Below are positions 7,965-16,763 of a stretch of DNA of 64,000 bases, one piece after another. The notes beneath the pieces were generated by a model. It was not told the origin of the DNA, ran no database searches, and was given only the letters and a program-made list of their open reading frames with translations. Numbering within the stretch: position 1 is the first letter of the stretch; every line of letters starts with the position of its first letter. The DNA comes from Chitiniphilus shinanonensis DSM 23277 (lineage in GTDB: Bacteria > Pseudomonadota > Gammaproteobacteria > Burkholderiales > Chitinibacteraceae). The stretch is taken from NCBI RefSeq assembly GCF_000374805.1, contig NZ_KB895339.1, forward strand, positions 1 to 64,000, given 5' to 3'. The position numbers and the translations under genes are program-made.

Positions 7965-9143
7965 ATGACCAATGTAGTAATCGTGGCCGCACAGCGGACC
8001 GCCCTGGGCAATTTCGGCGGCAGCCTGGCCAAAGTCTCCGCACCCGAACTGGGCGCGATCATCATCAAGTCCCTCCTCGAAAAGACCGGCGTGGCCGCCG
8101 ATCAAGTCAGTGAAGTCATCCTGGGCAACGTGCTGACCGCCGGGCTGGGCCAGAATCCCGCCCGCCAGGCACTGCGTCGCGCCGGTCTGCCCGACACCAC
8201 GCCCGGCCTGACCGTCAACCAGGTCTGCGGCTCCGGCCTGAAGGCCGTGGCGCTGGGCGTGCAGGCCATCCTCACCGGCGACAGCGACATCGTCATCGCC
8301 GGTGGCCAGGAGAACATGAGCGCCACGCCGCACCTGTTGAACGGCAGCCGCGACGGCTTCCGCATGGGCAATGCGCAATTGATCGACAGCATGGTCTACG
8401 ACGGCCTGACCGACGTGTACAACCAGTACCACATGGGCGTCACTGCCGAGAACATCGCCAAGAAGTACGGCATCAGCCGTACCGAGCAGGACGAACTGGC
8501 GCTGGCGTCGCAGCAGAAGGCCGCCGCCGCGCAGGCCGCCGGGCGCTTCAAGGACGAGATCGTTCCGGTGCTGATCCCGCAGCGCAAGGGCGATCCGGTG
8601 GTGTTCGACAACGACGAGTTCATCAAGACCAACGCGACCATGGAAGGCCTGTCCAAGCTGCGCGCGGCGTTCGACAAGGAAGGCACCGTCACCGCCGGCA
8701 ACGCGTCGGGCATCAACGACGGCGCCGCCGCGGTGCTGCTGATGACCGAGGCCAAGGCGCGCGAGCTGGGCCTGACCCCGCTGGCCACCATTCGCGCCAG
8801 CGCGTCCGCCGGCGTCGACCCCACCATCATGGGCATGGGCCCGGTGCCGGCGACCCAGAAGGCGCTGAGCCGTGCCGGCTGGTCGCTGTCCGATCTCGAC
8901 CTGATCGAGGCCAACGAAGCCTTCGCCGCGCAGGCGCTGGGCGTGGCCCGCGAACTGAAGTGGGATTGGAACCGCGTCAACGTCAACGGCGGCGCGATCG
9001 CACTGGGCCACCCGATCGGCGCTTCCGGCGCCCGCGTGCTGGTGACGCTGCTGCACGAAATGCAGCGCCGCGACGCCAAGCGCGGCCTGGCGACGCTGTG
9101 CATCGGCGGTGGCATGGGCGTGGCGCTGGCCGTCGAACGCTGA
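7965..9143 (+). CDS. phaA: Acetyl-CoA C-acetyltransferase (beta-ketothiolase)
   Basis: A 392-residue thiolase that condenses two acetyl-CoA to acetoacetyl-CoA, the first step of PHB synthesis. The acylated Cys88 is in [11 protein letters not shown]. The C-terminal catalytic motifs [16 protein letters not shown] (His) and [10 protein letters not shown] (Cys) are intact. Length and sequence match biosynthetic PhaA/AtoB. It is preceded by TTGGAGAATGAGCA as ribosome site and lies just downstream of phaC, so phaC-phaA is probably one transcript. A degradative role cannot be excluded from sequence alone. Confidence 0.94.
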   Translation: MTNVVIVAAQRTALGNFGGSLAKVSAPELGAIIIKSLLEKTGVAADQVSEVILGNVLTAGLGQNPARQALRRAGLPDTTPGLTVNQVCGSGLKAVALGVQAILTGDSDIVIAGGQENMSATPHLLNGSRDGFRMGNAQLIDSMVYDGLTDVYNQYHMGVTAENIAKKYGISRTEQDELALASQQKAAAAQAAGRFKDEIVPVLIPQRKGDPVVFDNDEFIKTNATMEGLSKLRAAFDKEGTVTAGNASGINDGAAAVLLMTEAKARELGLTPLATIRASASAGVDPTIMGMGPVPATQKALSRAGWSLSDLDLIEANEAFAAQALGVARELKWDWNRVNVNGGAIALGHPIGASGARVLVTLLHEMQRRDAKRGLATLCIGGGMGVALAVER

Positions 9144-9167
9144 TCCACCCGGTGCTGAGGTAACATG

Positions 9168-9195
9168 CGGAACGCCCTCTTCGGAGGGCGTTCCG
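9168..9195 (+). terminator. Hairpin after phaA
   Basis: CGGAACGCCCTC-TTCG-GAGGGCGTTCCG: a perfect 12-bp stem with a UUCG tetraloop, 24 bp after the phaA stop. No immediate T run follows; a T-rich stretch appears only about 20 bp later, so termination may be partial. Confidence 0.65.
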
Positions 9196-9284
9196 GCGTC
9201 TGGACGCCGCTTTCCCCTTTTTGCCGCAGGCGAATCGCCGTGCGCTCCAGCGCCACGCCGCTTCGCCCGGGCCCCGTCAGGAGC

Positions 9285-10127
9285 ATGCCGATGTCGCCAT
9301 TGATCAGCGTCGATCGACTGAACACCTTGCTGAACAACGCCAACGTGGTGGTGGTCGATTGCCGCCACGACCTGGCGCAACCGCAGGCCGGCGCAGCGGC
9401 CTATGCCGCCGGGCATATCCCGGGGGCGCTGTTCGCCCATCTGGACAACGTGCTGTCGGGCACCAAGACCGGCGGCAACGGTCGTCATCCCCTGCCGGAT
9501 CCGCTCGAACTGGCAGCGTGGCTGGGCGCGCATGGCATCGGCAACGACAGCCACGTGGTCGCCTACGATGCGTCGGGCGGCATGTTCGCCGCGCGCCTGT
9601 GGTGGCTGCTGCGCTGGCTCGGACACGACGCGGTCCAGGTGCTCGACGGCGGCCTGCCCGCCTGGCAGGCGGCGGGGTTGCCGCTGAGCGACGCGCCGGT
9701 CGCGTTGCCGCAGCAGCGCTTCGTGGCGGACGTGCGCTCGACCATGCGGGTGAACAGCGCCGACGTGCTGGCCAACCTGCAGGCGGCGCAATTCGTGGTG
9801 GTCGACGCGCGCAGCCCCGAGCGCTACGCCGGGCAGGGCGAAACGCTCGATCCCGTCGGCGGCCATATCCCCGGCGCGCTCAATCGGTTTTTCCAATCCA
9901 ACCTGGGCGACGACGGGCGTTTCAAGTCGCCCGAAGCCTTGCGGGCCGAATGGCAGGCGCTGCTGGCCGGGCGCGACGTGAGCGAGACGGTCCACCAGTG
10001 CGGCTCCGGGGTGACGGCATGTCACAACCTGCTGGCGCTGGAAGCCGCCGGCCTGCCGGGGGCGCGGCTGTATCCCGGGTCCTGGAGCGAGTGGTGCGCC
10101 GATCCGGCGCGCCCGGTGGCTCGCTGA
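9285..10127 (+). CDS. sseA: Sulfurtransferase, 3-mercaptopyruvate type (SseA-like)
   Basis: A 280-residue two-domain rhodanese-fold enzyme that transfers sulfane sulfur from 3-mercaptopyruvate to thiols or cyanide. The first domain (about 10-125) has no active-site cysteine. The second (about 155-278) has the active loop CGSGVTA starting at Cys239. CGSGVTA is the mercaptopyruvate form, whereas thiosulfate rhodaneses have CRKGVTA. The gene could be read 40 codons further upstream, but that stretch contains the phaA hairpin, and CAGGAGC sits just before ATG 9285. The gene ends at a strong bidirectional terminator. Confidence 0.88.
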   Translation: MPMSPLISVDRLNTLLNNANVVVVDCRHDLAQPQAGAAAYAAGHIPGALFAHLDNVLSGTKTGGNGRHPLPDPLELAAWLGAHGIGNDSHVVAYDASGGMFAARLWWLLRWLGHDAVQVLDGGLPAWQAAGLPLSDAPVALPQQRFVADVRSTMRVNSADVLANLQAAQFVVVDARSPERYAGQGETLDPVGGHIPGALNRFFQSNLGDDGRFKSPEALRAEWQALLAGRDVSETVHQCGSGVTACHNLLALEAAGLPGARLYPGSWSEWCADPARPVAR

Positions 10128-10140
10128 GCCGATCCGGCCC

Positions 10141-10178
10141 AAACAAAAACCCCGTTCCGAGGAACGGGGTTTTTGTTT
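10141..10178. terminator. Bidirectional intrinsic terminator
   Basis: An 18-bp perfect stem (AAACAAAAACCCCGTTCC) with a 2-base loop and a T-rich side in both directions. It lies between the converging sulfurtransferase and PEP-CTERM genes. Confidence 0.92.
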
Positions 10179-10194
10179 GACGCGAAGGACCGAA

Positions 10195-10695
10195 TTACTT
10201 GCCGGCCTTGCGACGGCGCGCGATCAGGGCCGCCAGACCCAGGCCCATCAGGGCGTAGGTCTCGGGCTCCGGAACCGGGCTGGTCAGGGTGTAGGAGAAC
10301 GTGCCGCTGTAGTCGTTGCCGAGCGCGAGCACACCGAACAGATAGTTGTGGCCATTCACCAGCGACAGATCGTCGAACGAATAGTCGAAGCCGACCTTGC
10401 GCGGACCGTCGTGCAGGAAGCCCGTGCTGCTGAAGCTGTTGAAGGCCAGGAAGTTGCCCGCGGTGACGTCGAACAGACCGAGCAGCACGTTGGACAGCGA
10501 ACCATTCACGGTCGGGCTGAAGTCGACATCCAGCACGGCGTCGTTGGTGGTGAAGCTGGAGGTGAAGGAATCGCCGAACAGCAGGAAGCTGTCGTGGCTG
10601 AAGGACTGGCTGCCGGAGGACACCACGGCGGCATTGGCCGACGCGGCGAACACGGCGCCCACAGCGAGGGCGATCAGGGTTTGGGGCAGACGCAT
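10195..10695 (-). CDS. PEP-CTERM sorting-domain protein
   Basis: A 166-residue exported protein. Residues 1-22 are a signal peptide (LIALAVGAVFAASANA-A). The C-terminus is a textbook PEP-CTERM signal: VPEPETYALMGLGLAAL then ARRRK (about 141-164), the tripartite tag cut by exosortase. The middle part is Ser/Phe/Asp-rich and beta-like, with no cysteine and no known catalytic motif. Exosortase and exopolysaccharide genes are absent here, so this is a dispersed target. The upstream region contains ATCAG-N6-CTGAT (10710-10725), a small dyad that could bind a regulator; I find no sigma-54 GG-N10-GC site there. The exact function is unknown; such proteins usually act at the cell surface or in biofilm matrix. 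Confidence 0.88.
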   Translation of the reverse strand: MRLPQTLIALAVGAVFAASANAAVVSSGSQSFSHDSFLLFGDSFTSSFTTNDAVLDVDFSPTVNGSLSNVLLGLFDVTAGNFLAFNSFSSTGFLHDGPRKVGFDYSFDDLSLVNGHNYLFGVLALGNDYSGTFSYTLTSPVPEPETYALMGLGLAALIARRRKAGK

Positions 10696-10944
10696 GTGTA
10701 CACTCCTATATCAGTAAATGCTGATTAATTGTGTTTTAAAGCGGACGAAAGTTTTCCGCTCGTGGATCGTATCCGGCCTGCTCAGTGCTAATCAATTTCA
10801 ACTAAATGAAAACCGACGTTAGGCATTGATTTCCGGATACAAACCCGCATCTGACCGACGAAAGGACGAATGCTTACAGCATATTGAAGCCTGACAATGC
10901 TGCAATGCAGCGTTGTATGTATTTGGGCTAATCGAACGTCATGT

Positions 10945-13900
10945 TCAGCGTCGTGTCAGCTCTTCGAATTGCTTGTTCAAGCGCTTGAGCGACACCGGGT
11001 AGGGCGTGCGCAGTTCCTGGGCGAACAGGCTGACCCGCAATTCCTCCATCATCCAGCGGAACGGCAGCAGCGGCGCCAGGTCGCGGCCTTCGCGCTGCCA
11101 TTTTTCCAGTTCGTCCTCCCAGCGCGCCCACAGCGCGGCGATCTCCGCGGCGCGCTGCCCGTCGCGGGAAGGGTTCTGCACCCGCTTCTCCATCCTGACC
11201 CGCATGGCTTTCAGATAGATGGGCAGGCGCGGCAACTGCTCCCACGGCGTGGCGCTGAGAAAACCGTCGTACACCAACTGTCCCAGCTGCTCCTTCAGCG
11301 GCTGGCTCAGCGGGCCGGGTTTGGCCAGCGCAGCGGACAGCGGCGCGTATTCGGCCACCACGTCGCCCAGCGCCCGGACCACCGCATCGCGCACGCTGGG
11401 CAGGCGCACCTTGGCGCGCGCCTTCTGCTCGTCGAAATCCTTCTTGCGGCGCGGCGCTTCGTCGTCGCCGAGGAAGGCGCGATTGCAGATGGCATCGACG
11501 ATGTCGGCCAGCAGGCGGTCGGCGTTGCCCAGCGCCCGCAGCTGGATCGCCAGTTGCTGGAAGTTGGGCACCGACTTTTCCAGTTGCTTCACGTGCTGCG
11601 CCAGCTCCAGCCGCAGCAGCCGCACCACGCCCTGGCGATGCGCCGCGTCGGCCGCGTGCGCGGTGTCGAACAGGCGGATGGCGCAGGCGTCCTCGTCCGG
11701 CACCAAGGCCGGGTAGCCGGTGAGCTTGCGGCCCTGGCGCTTGATGGTGAGCTGCGCCGGCAGATCGCCGAAATCCCACTTGGTCAGGCCGTTCTGCTCG
11801 ATGCCGGCATCGTCGGCTTCGTCGCGGAAGGTCAGTTGCGCCGCCTCGCCCAGCTGGGCCCGGATCGCCACCAGGTCGCGGCCGCTGGCCAGTTCCTGGC
11901 CGCCGTCATCGATCACCCGGAAGTTCATCCGCAGATGGGTGGGGATGGCGGTGTCGTCGAAATCGTCCGCGCTCACCGTGCTGCCGATGCCGCGCGTCGC
12001 CGCCTGCGCCAGTTGCGGCAGCAGCGGCGCCTCGCGGTCGGCGCGCTCCAGCTCGGTCAGCATGCGGGTGGCGAATTCCGGCACTGGCACGCACATGCGG
12101 CGCAGGTGCTTGGGCAGCGACTTGATCAGGAAGGTGATCTTCTCGCGCAGCATGCCCGGCACCAGCCAGTCGAACACCGCCTGGTTGACGCGATTGAGCT
12201 GGTGCAGCGGCAGGCTGAGCGTCACGCCGTCCAGCGGATGGCCGGGCTCGAAGCGGTACGACAACGGCAGCTTGGCCTCGGCCAGGCGGAAGTGCGTGGG
12301 GAACTGTTCTTCGGTGACGCCGCTGGCCGAATGGCTCATCACGAAGTCGCGGGTCAGCCACAGCAGCTTCGGCTGCTGCGCCTCGGCCTTCTTGCGCCAT
12401 TGCTCGAAGCCGGCGCCGTTGTGCACCTCGGGCGGGATCAGCGCATCGAAGAAGCCGTACAGCGCATCCTCGTCCACCAGCACGTCCTGGCGACGCGCCT
12501 TGTGCTCCAGCTCCTCGATGTCGAGCAGCAGCCCCAGGTTGTGGTCGAAGAACGGCGCGTTGGTCTTGTAGTTGAAGCGCACCAGCGCCTCGCGGATGAA
12601 GATCTCGCGGGCCTCGGCCGGGTTGATGCGGCCGTAGTGCACCCGGCGGCGGTTGACGATGGGCAGGCCGTACAGCGTGACGCGCTCGCTGGCCACCACC
12701 TGCGCCGAATCCTTCTCCCAGTGCGGATCGAAGTACTGCTTCTTCACCAGGTGCTGCGCCAGCCGCTCCACCCATTCCGGCTCCACCGCGGCCACCACGC
12801 GGCCGTACAGCCTGGTGGTCTCCACCAGCTCGCCGGCGACCACCCACTTGGGGCGGCTCTTCTTCAGGCAGGAGCCGGGGAAGATATTGAACTTGATCGC
12901 GCGCGCGCCGAGGTATTCGTCGTTCTCCGGCTGCTTCATCCCCAGGTTGCCCAGCAGGCCGGTCATCAGCGCCTTGTGCACCTGTTCGTAGGTGCCGGGC
13001 GCGTCGTTCAGCCGCCAGCCCAGGTCCTCGACGATCTCGCCCAGCTGGCGGTGCAGGTCGCGCCATTCGCGCAGCCGCAGGTACGACAGGAAATGGGTGT
13101 GGCACTGCCCGACCAGCTGCTTGTTGGAGGTCTTCTCCGCCAGCGCCTTCTCGAAGAACGCCCACAGGTGCAGGTAGGACAGAAAGTCCGATTTGTCGTC
13201 GGTGAAGCGGGCGTGGGCGCGGTCGGCGGCGTCGCGCGCCTCGAACGGCCGCTCGCGCGGATCCTGCACCGACAGGCCCGAGGCGATGACCAGGATGTCG
13301 CGCAGGCAGGCGTTCTCATGGCCGGCCAGTAGCATGCGCGCCAGCCGCGGATCCACCGGCAGTCGCGCCAGTTGCTGGCCCACCGGCGTGAGCTGGTCGT
13401 CGTCGTCCACCGCGCCCAGTTCGCGCAGTTGCTGGTAGCCGTCGGCGATCAGCTTGCCGGACGGCGCTTCCAGGAACGGGAACGCATCCACCCGGCCGAG
13501 CTTGAGCGCGGCCATGCGCAGGATCACCGCCGCCAGACTGGAGCGGATGATTTCCGGGTCGGTGAATTCCGGGCGGCCGAGGAAATCCTGCTCCGAATAC
13601 AGGCGTACGCAGACCCCGGCGGCCACCCGGCCGCAGCGGCCCGCGCGCTGGCGGGCGCTGGCCTGGCTGATCTTCTCCACCAGCAGTTGTTCCACCTTGG
13701 CGCGCGGACTGTAGCGGTTGATGCGCGCCTGGCCCGAGTCGACCACGTAGCGGATGCCCGGCACGGTGAGCGAGGTCTCGGCCACGTTGGTCGCCAGCAC
13801 CACGCGGCGGCCATTGGACGCCCGGAAGATGCGCTGCTGGTCTTCGTTGGACAGGCGTGCGAACAGCGGGATGACCTCGGCGTCGCGCAACCTGGCGCGG

Positions 13901-14874
13901 CGGAATTCCTCGGCGGTCTCGCGGATTTCGCGCTCGCCGGGCAGGAACACCAGCACGTCGCCCGGCCCGTCGTGCCGCCACAGGTGCTCGACCTCGCGCA
14001 CGATGGCTTCTTCCATCTCGATCTCGGCGTCGTCGTCGTCGAGCGCCGAGCCGCCCTGCGCCGTGGCGCCACGGCGACGGTCGGCCTCCAGCGCCGCGTA
14101 GCGTACTTCCACCGGGAAGGTGCGGCCCGAGACTTCCAGCACCGGCGCGCCGTCGAAATGCTGGCTGAAGCGCTCGGCGTCGATGGTGGCGGAGGTGACG
14201 ATCACCTTCAGGTCCGGCCGGCGCGGCAGCAACTGCTTCAGGTAGCCCAGCAGGAAATCGATGTTCAGGCTGCGTTCGTGCGCCTCGTCGACGATCAGGG
14301 TGTCGTAGTTGGCGAGATAGCGATCCGACAGCGTTTCGGCAAGCAGGATGCCGTCGGTCATCAGCTTGATGTAACTATCGCCGGACGATTTGTCGGTGAA
14401 GCGCACTTTGTAGCCGACCACGCTGCCCAGCTCGCTGTCCAGCTCCTGCGCGATGCGCGACGCCACCGAGCGCGCGGCCAGACGGCGCGGCTGGGTGTGG
14501 CCGATCAGCCCGGTCACGCCGCGGCCCAGCTCCAGGCAGATCTTCGGCAACTGGGTGGTCTTGCCCGAGCCGGTCTCGCCGCAGACGATCACCACCTGAT
14601 GGTCGCGGATGGCGGCGGCGATCTCGTCGCGTCGCTGGTTGACCGGCAGGTGGTCGTCGAATTTCGGTCGCGGCAGGCGTTCGCGGCGGCGCGCGGTCTG
14701 CGCGGCGGCGGTTTCCAGCTCGCGCGTCAGTTCGGCCAGCCCGCGATCCGCCGGCTTGCCGGCCGCCAGCCGTTGTTCCAGCGTGCGCAGCTTCTTTTCC
14801 AATGGCCAGCGCAGGCGCGCGGGCACGTGATCGAGTTGAGCGAGGAGGGGGGCAAGGGAGGAAGAAGCGGACAT
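10945..14874 (-). CDS. hrpA: ATP-dependent RNA helicase HrpA
   Basis: A 1309-residue DEAH-box helicase, near the 1300 of E. coli HrpA, with roles in mRNA processing and rescue of stalled ribosomes. Motif I GETGSGKT is at 99-106, motif II DEAH at 195-198, then SAT, and motif VI QRAGRCGR. These are followed by the helicase-associated and OB-fold regions and the long DUF3418 C-terminal half that distinguishes HrpA from HrpB. Start ATG 14874. The gene is monocistronic; it is preceded by the 271-bp inverted-repeat element and followed by 249 bp without a convincing gene. Confidence 0.96.
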   Translation of the reverse strand: MSASSSLAPLLAQLDHVPARLRWPLEKKLRTLEQRLAAGKPADRGLAELTRELETAAAQTARRRERLPRPKFDDHLPVNQRRDEIAAAIRDHQVVIVCGETGSGKTTQLPKICLELGRGVTGLIGHTQPRRLAARSVASRIAQELDSELGSVVGYKVRFTDKSSGDSYIKLMTDGILLAETLSDRYLANYDTLIVDEAHERSLNIDFLLGYLKQLLPRRPDLKVIVTSATIDAERFSQHFDGAPVLEVSGRTFPVEVRYAALEADRRRGATAQGGSALDDDDAEIEMEEAIVREVEHLWRHDGPGDVLVFLPGEREIRETAEEFRRARLRDAEVIPLFARLSNEDQQRIFRASNGRRVVLATNVAETSLTVPGIRYVVDSGQARINRYSPRAKVEQLLVEKISQASARQRAGRCGRVAAGVCVRLYSEQDFLGRPEFTDPEIIRSSLAAVILRMAALKLGRVDAFPFLEAPSGKLIADGYQQLRELGAVDDDDQLTPVGQQLARLPVDPRLARMLLAGHENACLRDILVIASGLSVQDPRERPFEARDAADRAHARFTDDKSDFLSYLHLWAFFEKALAEKTSNKQLVGQCHTHFLSYLRLREWRDLHRQLGEIVEDLGWRLNDAPGTYEQVHKALMTGLLGNLGMKQPENDEYLGARAIKFNIFPGSCLKKSRPKWVVAGELVETTRLYGRVVAAVEPEWVERLAQHLVKKQYFDPHWEKDSAQVVASERVTLYGLPIVNRRRVHYGRINPAEAREIFIREALVRFNYKTNAPFFDHNLGLLLDIEELEHKARRQDVLVDEDALYGFFDALIPPEVHNGAGFEQWRKKAEAQQPKLLWLTRDFVMSHSASGVTEEQFPTHFRLAEAKLPLSYRFEPGHPLDGVTLSLPLHQLNRVNQAVFDWLVPGMLREKITFLIKSLPKHLRRMCVPVPEFATRMLTELERADREAPLLPQLAQAATRGIGSTVSADDFDDTAIPTHLRMNFRVIDDGGQELASGRDLVAIRAQLGEAAQLTFRDEADDAGIEQNGLTKWDFGDLPAQLTIKRQGRKLTGYPALVPDEDACAIRLFDTAHAADAAHRQGVVRLLRLELAQHVKQLEKSVPNFQQLAIQLRALGNADRLLADIVDAICNRAFLGDDEAPRRKKDFDEQKARAKVRLPSVRDAVVRALGDVVAEYAPLSAALAKPGPLSQPLKEQLGQLVYDGFLSATPWEQLPRLPIYLKAMRVRMEKRVQNPSRDGQRAAEIAALWARWEDELEKWQREGRDLAPLLPFRWMMEELRVSLFAQELRTPYPVSLKRLNKQFEELTRR

Positions 14875-14970
14875 GCGGCGGGCAGTATAAAGATCGAGGT
14901 CGGAAGACCGCGGATTCTAGCACGCGTCCATGTCCGCGCCGGGCGGCGCGGGATGCTCGGGATGGTCGCG

Positions 14971-15241
14971 CTAGGGTGAATCGACATTCAAACGTGGGAT
15001 GCGTTGATCCGTGGGCCGGATGGCTGCGCGAAGCGCGGCGCAGCAGATAGCCTTCCTATCTGCAAGCCGTGCGACAAAGCAGACGCCGGCCCACGGACCA
15101 ACCCGCAGGGAAGGGCGAAGGCCGGGCGCATGGCCGCGTTGCGCCTCGTTCGTGGGGATTACCCCACTTCGCTCGGCACGCCTTGCCCTGCATCCCGGCC
15201 TTCGCCCTTCGCACCCGCGTTTGAATGTCGATTCACCCTAG
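14971..15241. mobile_element. 271-bp MITE-like element with 28-bp terminal inverted repeats
   Basis: The left end CTAGGGTGAATCGACATTCA (continuing to 14998) is repeated inverted at 15214-15241 with one mismatch over 28 bp. Inside are a perfect 12-bp stem (15008-15019 with 15086-15097) enclosing GCAGATAG/CTATCTGC, and a perfect 17-bp stem (15110-15126 with 15194-15210) enclosing GTGGGG/CCCCAC. The outer CTAG could be a 4-bp target duplication or part of the repeat. No transposase and no supported gene lie inside. It fills most of the 383-bp gap between hrpA and the PAS gene. Confidence 0.75.
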
Positions 15242-15257
15242 GATTTTGAACCGGTGC

Positions 15258-16520
15258 TCAGGCGGCCTGGGCTTCGCGCACCGTATCGAACACGATCAGG
15301 TGCGCGTCGCCGGCGTTCTGCCGGATGCGGCGGGCCCAGCAGGGGAAGCCGTCGCCATGCGGCACTTCGAAACGGCTGGGCTGGAAGTCGGGGGCGGCGA
15401 GCAGGCTGTCCGCGTTGCCGGCGAACGCCGACAACGGGCGGCCGAGCACGGCGGACGGCGGCGCGTTCAGCAGCAGGCAGGTTGCCAGGTTGGCGAATTC
15501 GATATTGCCGTCGCGCACCAGCATGAACGGTTGCGGCAGCGCGTCGGCCACGTCGCCCGACAATGGTTCGCTGTTGGCGAGCGCCGCCTCGGCAGCCTTC
15601 ACGTGCGAGATATCCATGGCGATCGACAGGATGTAGACCTCGCCGTCGCGGATCAGCGGCTGCTTGATGATGTCGAACCAGTGCGTGCGGCCGTTGGCCA
15701 GCGTGTAGTGGTCGACGATGCGCACGGTCTCGCCTTTCTCCAGCACGTCGTGGTCGCCGTTGGTGAACGGCATCTGTTGCTCGGACAGGCCCATGTGCGA
15801 TTGCACCAGCAGATCGTGGCCCAAGGCACTTTGCGTCGCGCGGTTCACCAGCAGGAAGCGGCCGTGCTTGTCACGCACGAAGATCAGGCTGGGGCTGGAA
15901 TCGATGATCTGGTGGACGAACAACTGCTGGTTGAACAGCGCCTCCTCGGTGGCCTTCATCTCGGTGATGTCGCGGATCACCGCCAGGCATTCCTTGCCCG
16001 ACAGCGGCAGCAACCGGGCCTCGAACACGTGCTGTTCCTTGCCGTCGGCCGGCGCGAGCCGGTATTCGAACTGCTGCGGCGTCTGCGTGCTCTGCACGTT
16101 GATCAGCGCTTCCAGGTATTGCCGCGACACCCGGGCCGGAAACAGCATCGACAGTCGGGCGCTTTCCTCGTCGGCGCGCGGGTGCTCGGCGGCACCGGCG
16201 GCGTTCAGCGGCATCACCGCGCGGGTGGCGTAGTCGATGCGCCAGACGATGTCGGGCAGGCAATGGGCGATGGGTTGCGATTCGGCGGCCACCGCCAGGA
16301 CGGTGGATTCCTGCGGCGCGCCGGCCGGAGCGGGGCGGCGCAACACCAGGTAGATCAGCCCGATCACCGCCAGCACCAGCAGGCCATGGATCAACCAGAT
16401 GCGCTCGCCGAGGCGGTCGGCGGCCCACCATTGCAAGGTGCCCGCCGCCACGAGGCAGGCGGCCAGGGCAAGGCCGAGAAAGGCGGTTTCGAGGTGATTG
16501 TGTACGGAGCGAGCGGTCAT
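15258..16520 (-). CDS. Membrane PAS-domain protein without output domain
   Basis: A 420-residue protein. Two hydrophobic helices (about 12-32 and 42-60) anchor it in the membrane. Two to three PAS modules follow: one around 85-185 ending VIRDITEMKATEEAL, one around 190-310 ending LSIAMDISHVKAAEAAL, and a third, weaker one near the C-terminus (MLVRDGNIEFANLATCLLL). The PAC-like ends normally lead into a GGDEF, EAL or kinase domain, but none follows and the frame stops after the third PAS. The start is ATG 16520; an in-frame extension exists but is poor. It may signal by protein contact, or be a sensor that lost its output. No neighbour obviously supplies one. Confidence 0.72.
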   Translation of the reverse strand: MTARSVHNHLETAFLGLALAACLVAAGTLQWWAADRLGERIWLIHGLLVLAVIGLIYLVLRRPAPAGAPQESTVLAVAAESQPIAHCLPDIVWRIDYATRAVMPLNAAGAAEHPRADEESARLSMLFPARVSRQYLEALINVQSTQTPQQFEYRLAPADGKEQHVFEARLLPLSGKECLAVIRDITEMKATEEALFNQQLFVHQIIDSSPSLIFVRDKHGRFLLVNRATQSALGHDLLVQSHMGLSEQQMPFTNGDHDVLEKGETVRIVDHYTLANGRTHWFDIIKQPLIRDGEVYILSIAMDISHVKAAEAALANSEPLSGDVADALPQPFMLVRDGNIEFANLATCLLLNAPPSAVLGRPLSAFAGNADSLLAAPDFQPSRFEVPHGDGFPCWARRIRQNAGDAHLIVFDTVREAQAA

Positions 16521-16721
16521 GCCGAAGAAACGTTGCGCCACGGGTAACGCATGACAGTGTAGTCGGTGCTTGTCCGCTTGGCGACGCGCGCGGCGGAAAT
16601 GATCCGTATCCGATCCCCGGCCCAGGCCGCCGACGCCAGCGGGAAGCGGTGCGTGCGAGGTGTCGGAGCGGGCAGCCGCGCCCTGCGGACAACGCCCCGG
16701 CATCGCGGGACAGGCGGAAGC

Positions 16722-16745
16722 GGAAGCCGGCTTGCGCCGGCTTCC
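16722..16745 (-). terminator. Hairpin at the end of the encapsulin operon
   Basis: GGAAGCCGGC-TTGC-GCCGGCTTCC, a perfect 10-bp stem 18 bp beyond the cysteine desulfurase stop. There is no T run, so it may protect the mRNA 3' end or work with Rho. Confidence 0.5.
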
Positions 16746-16763
16746 AGGGCACGCCCGCGCCGC

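Noticed and set aside
10696-10944. Small gene or sigma-54 promoter upstream of the PEP-CTERM gene
   Set aside because: No frame with ribosome site and no GG-N10-GC match; only small dyads (ATCAG-N6-CTGAT and AGCGGA-N9-TCCGCT) are present.
10897-13332. 811-codon forward frame opposite hrpA
   Set aside because: Antisense shadow of a conserved helicase; no ribosome site or recognisable domain.
15004-15249. Short open frames inside the 271-bp inverted-repeat element
   Set aside because: They fall entirely within the palindromic arms and have no ribosome site or family resemblance.
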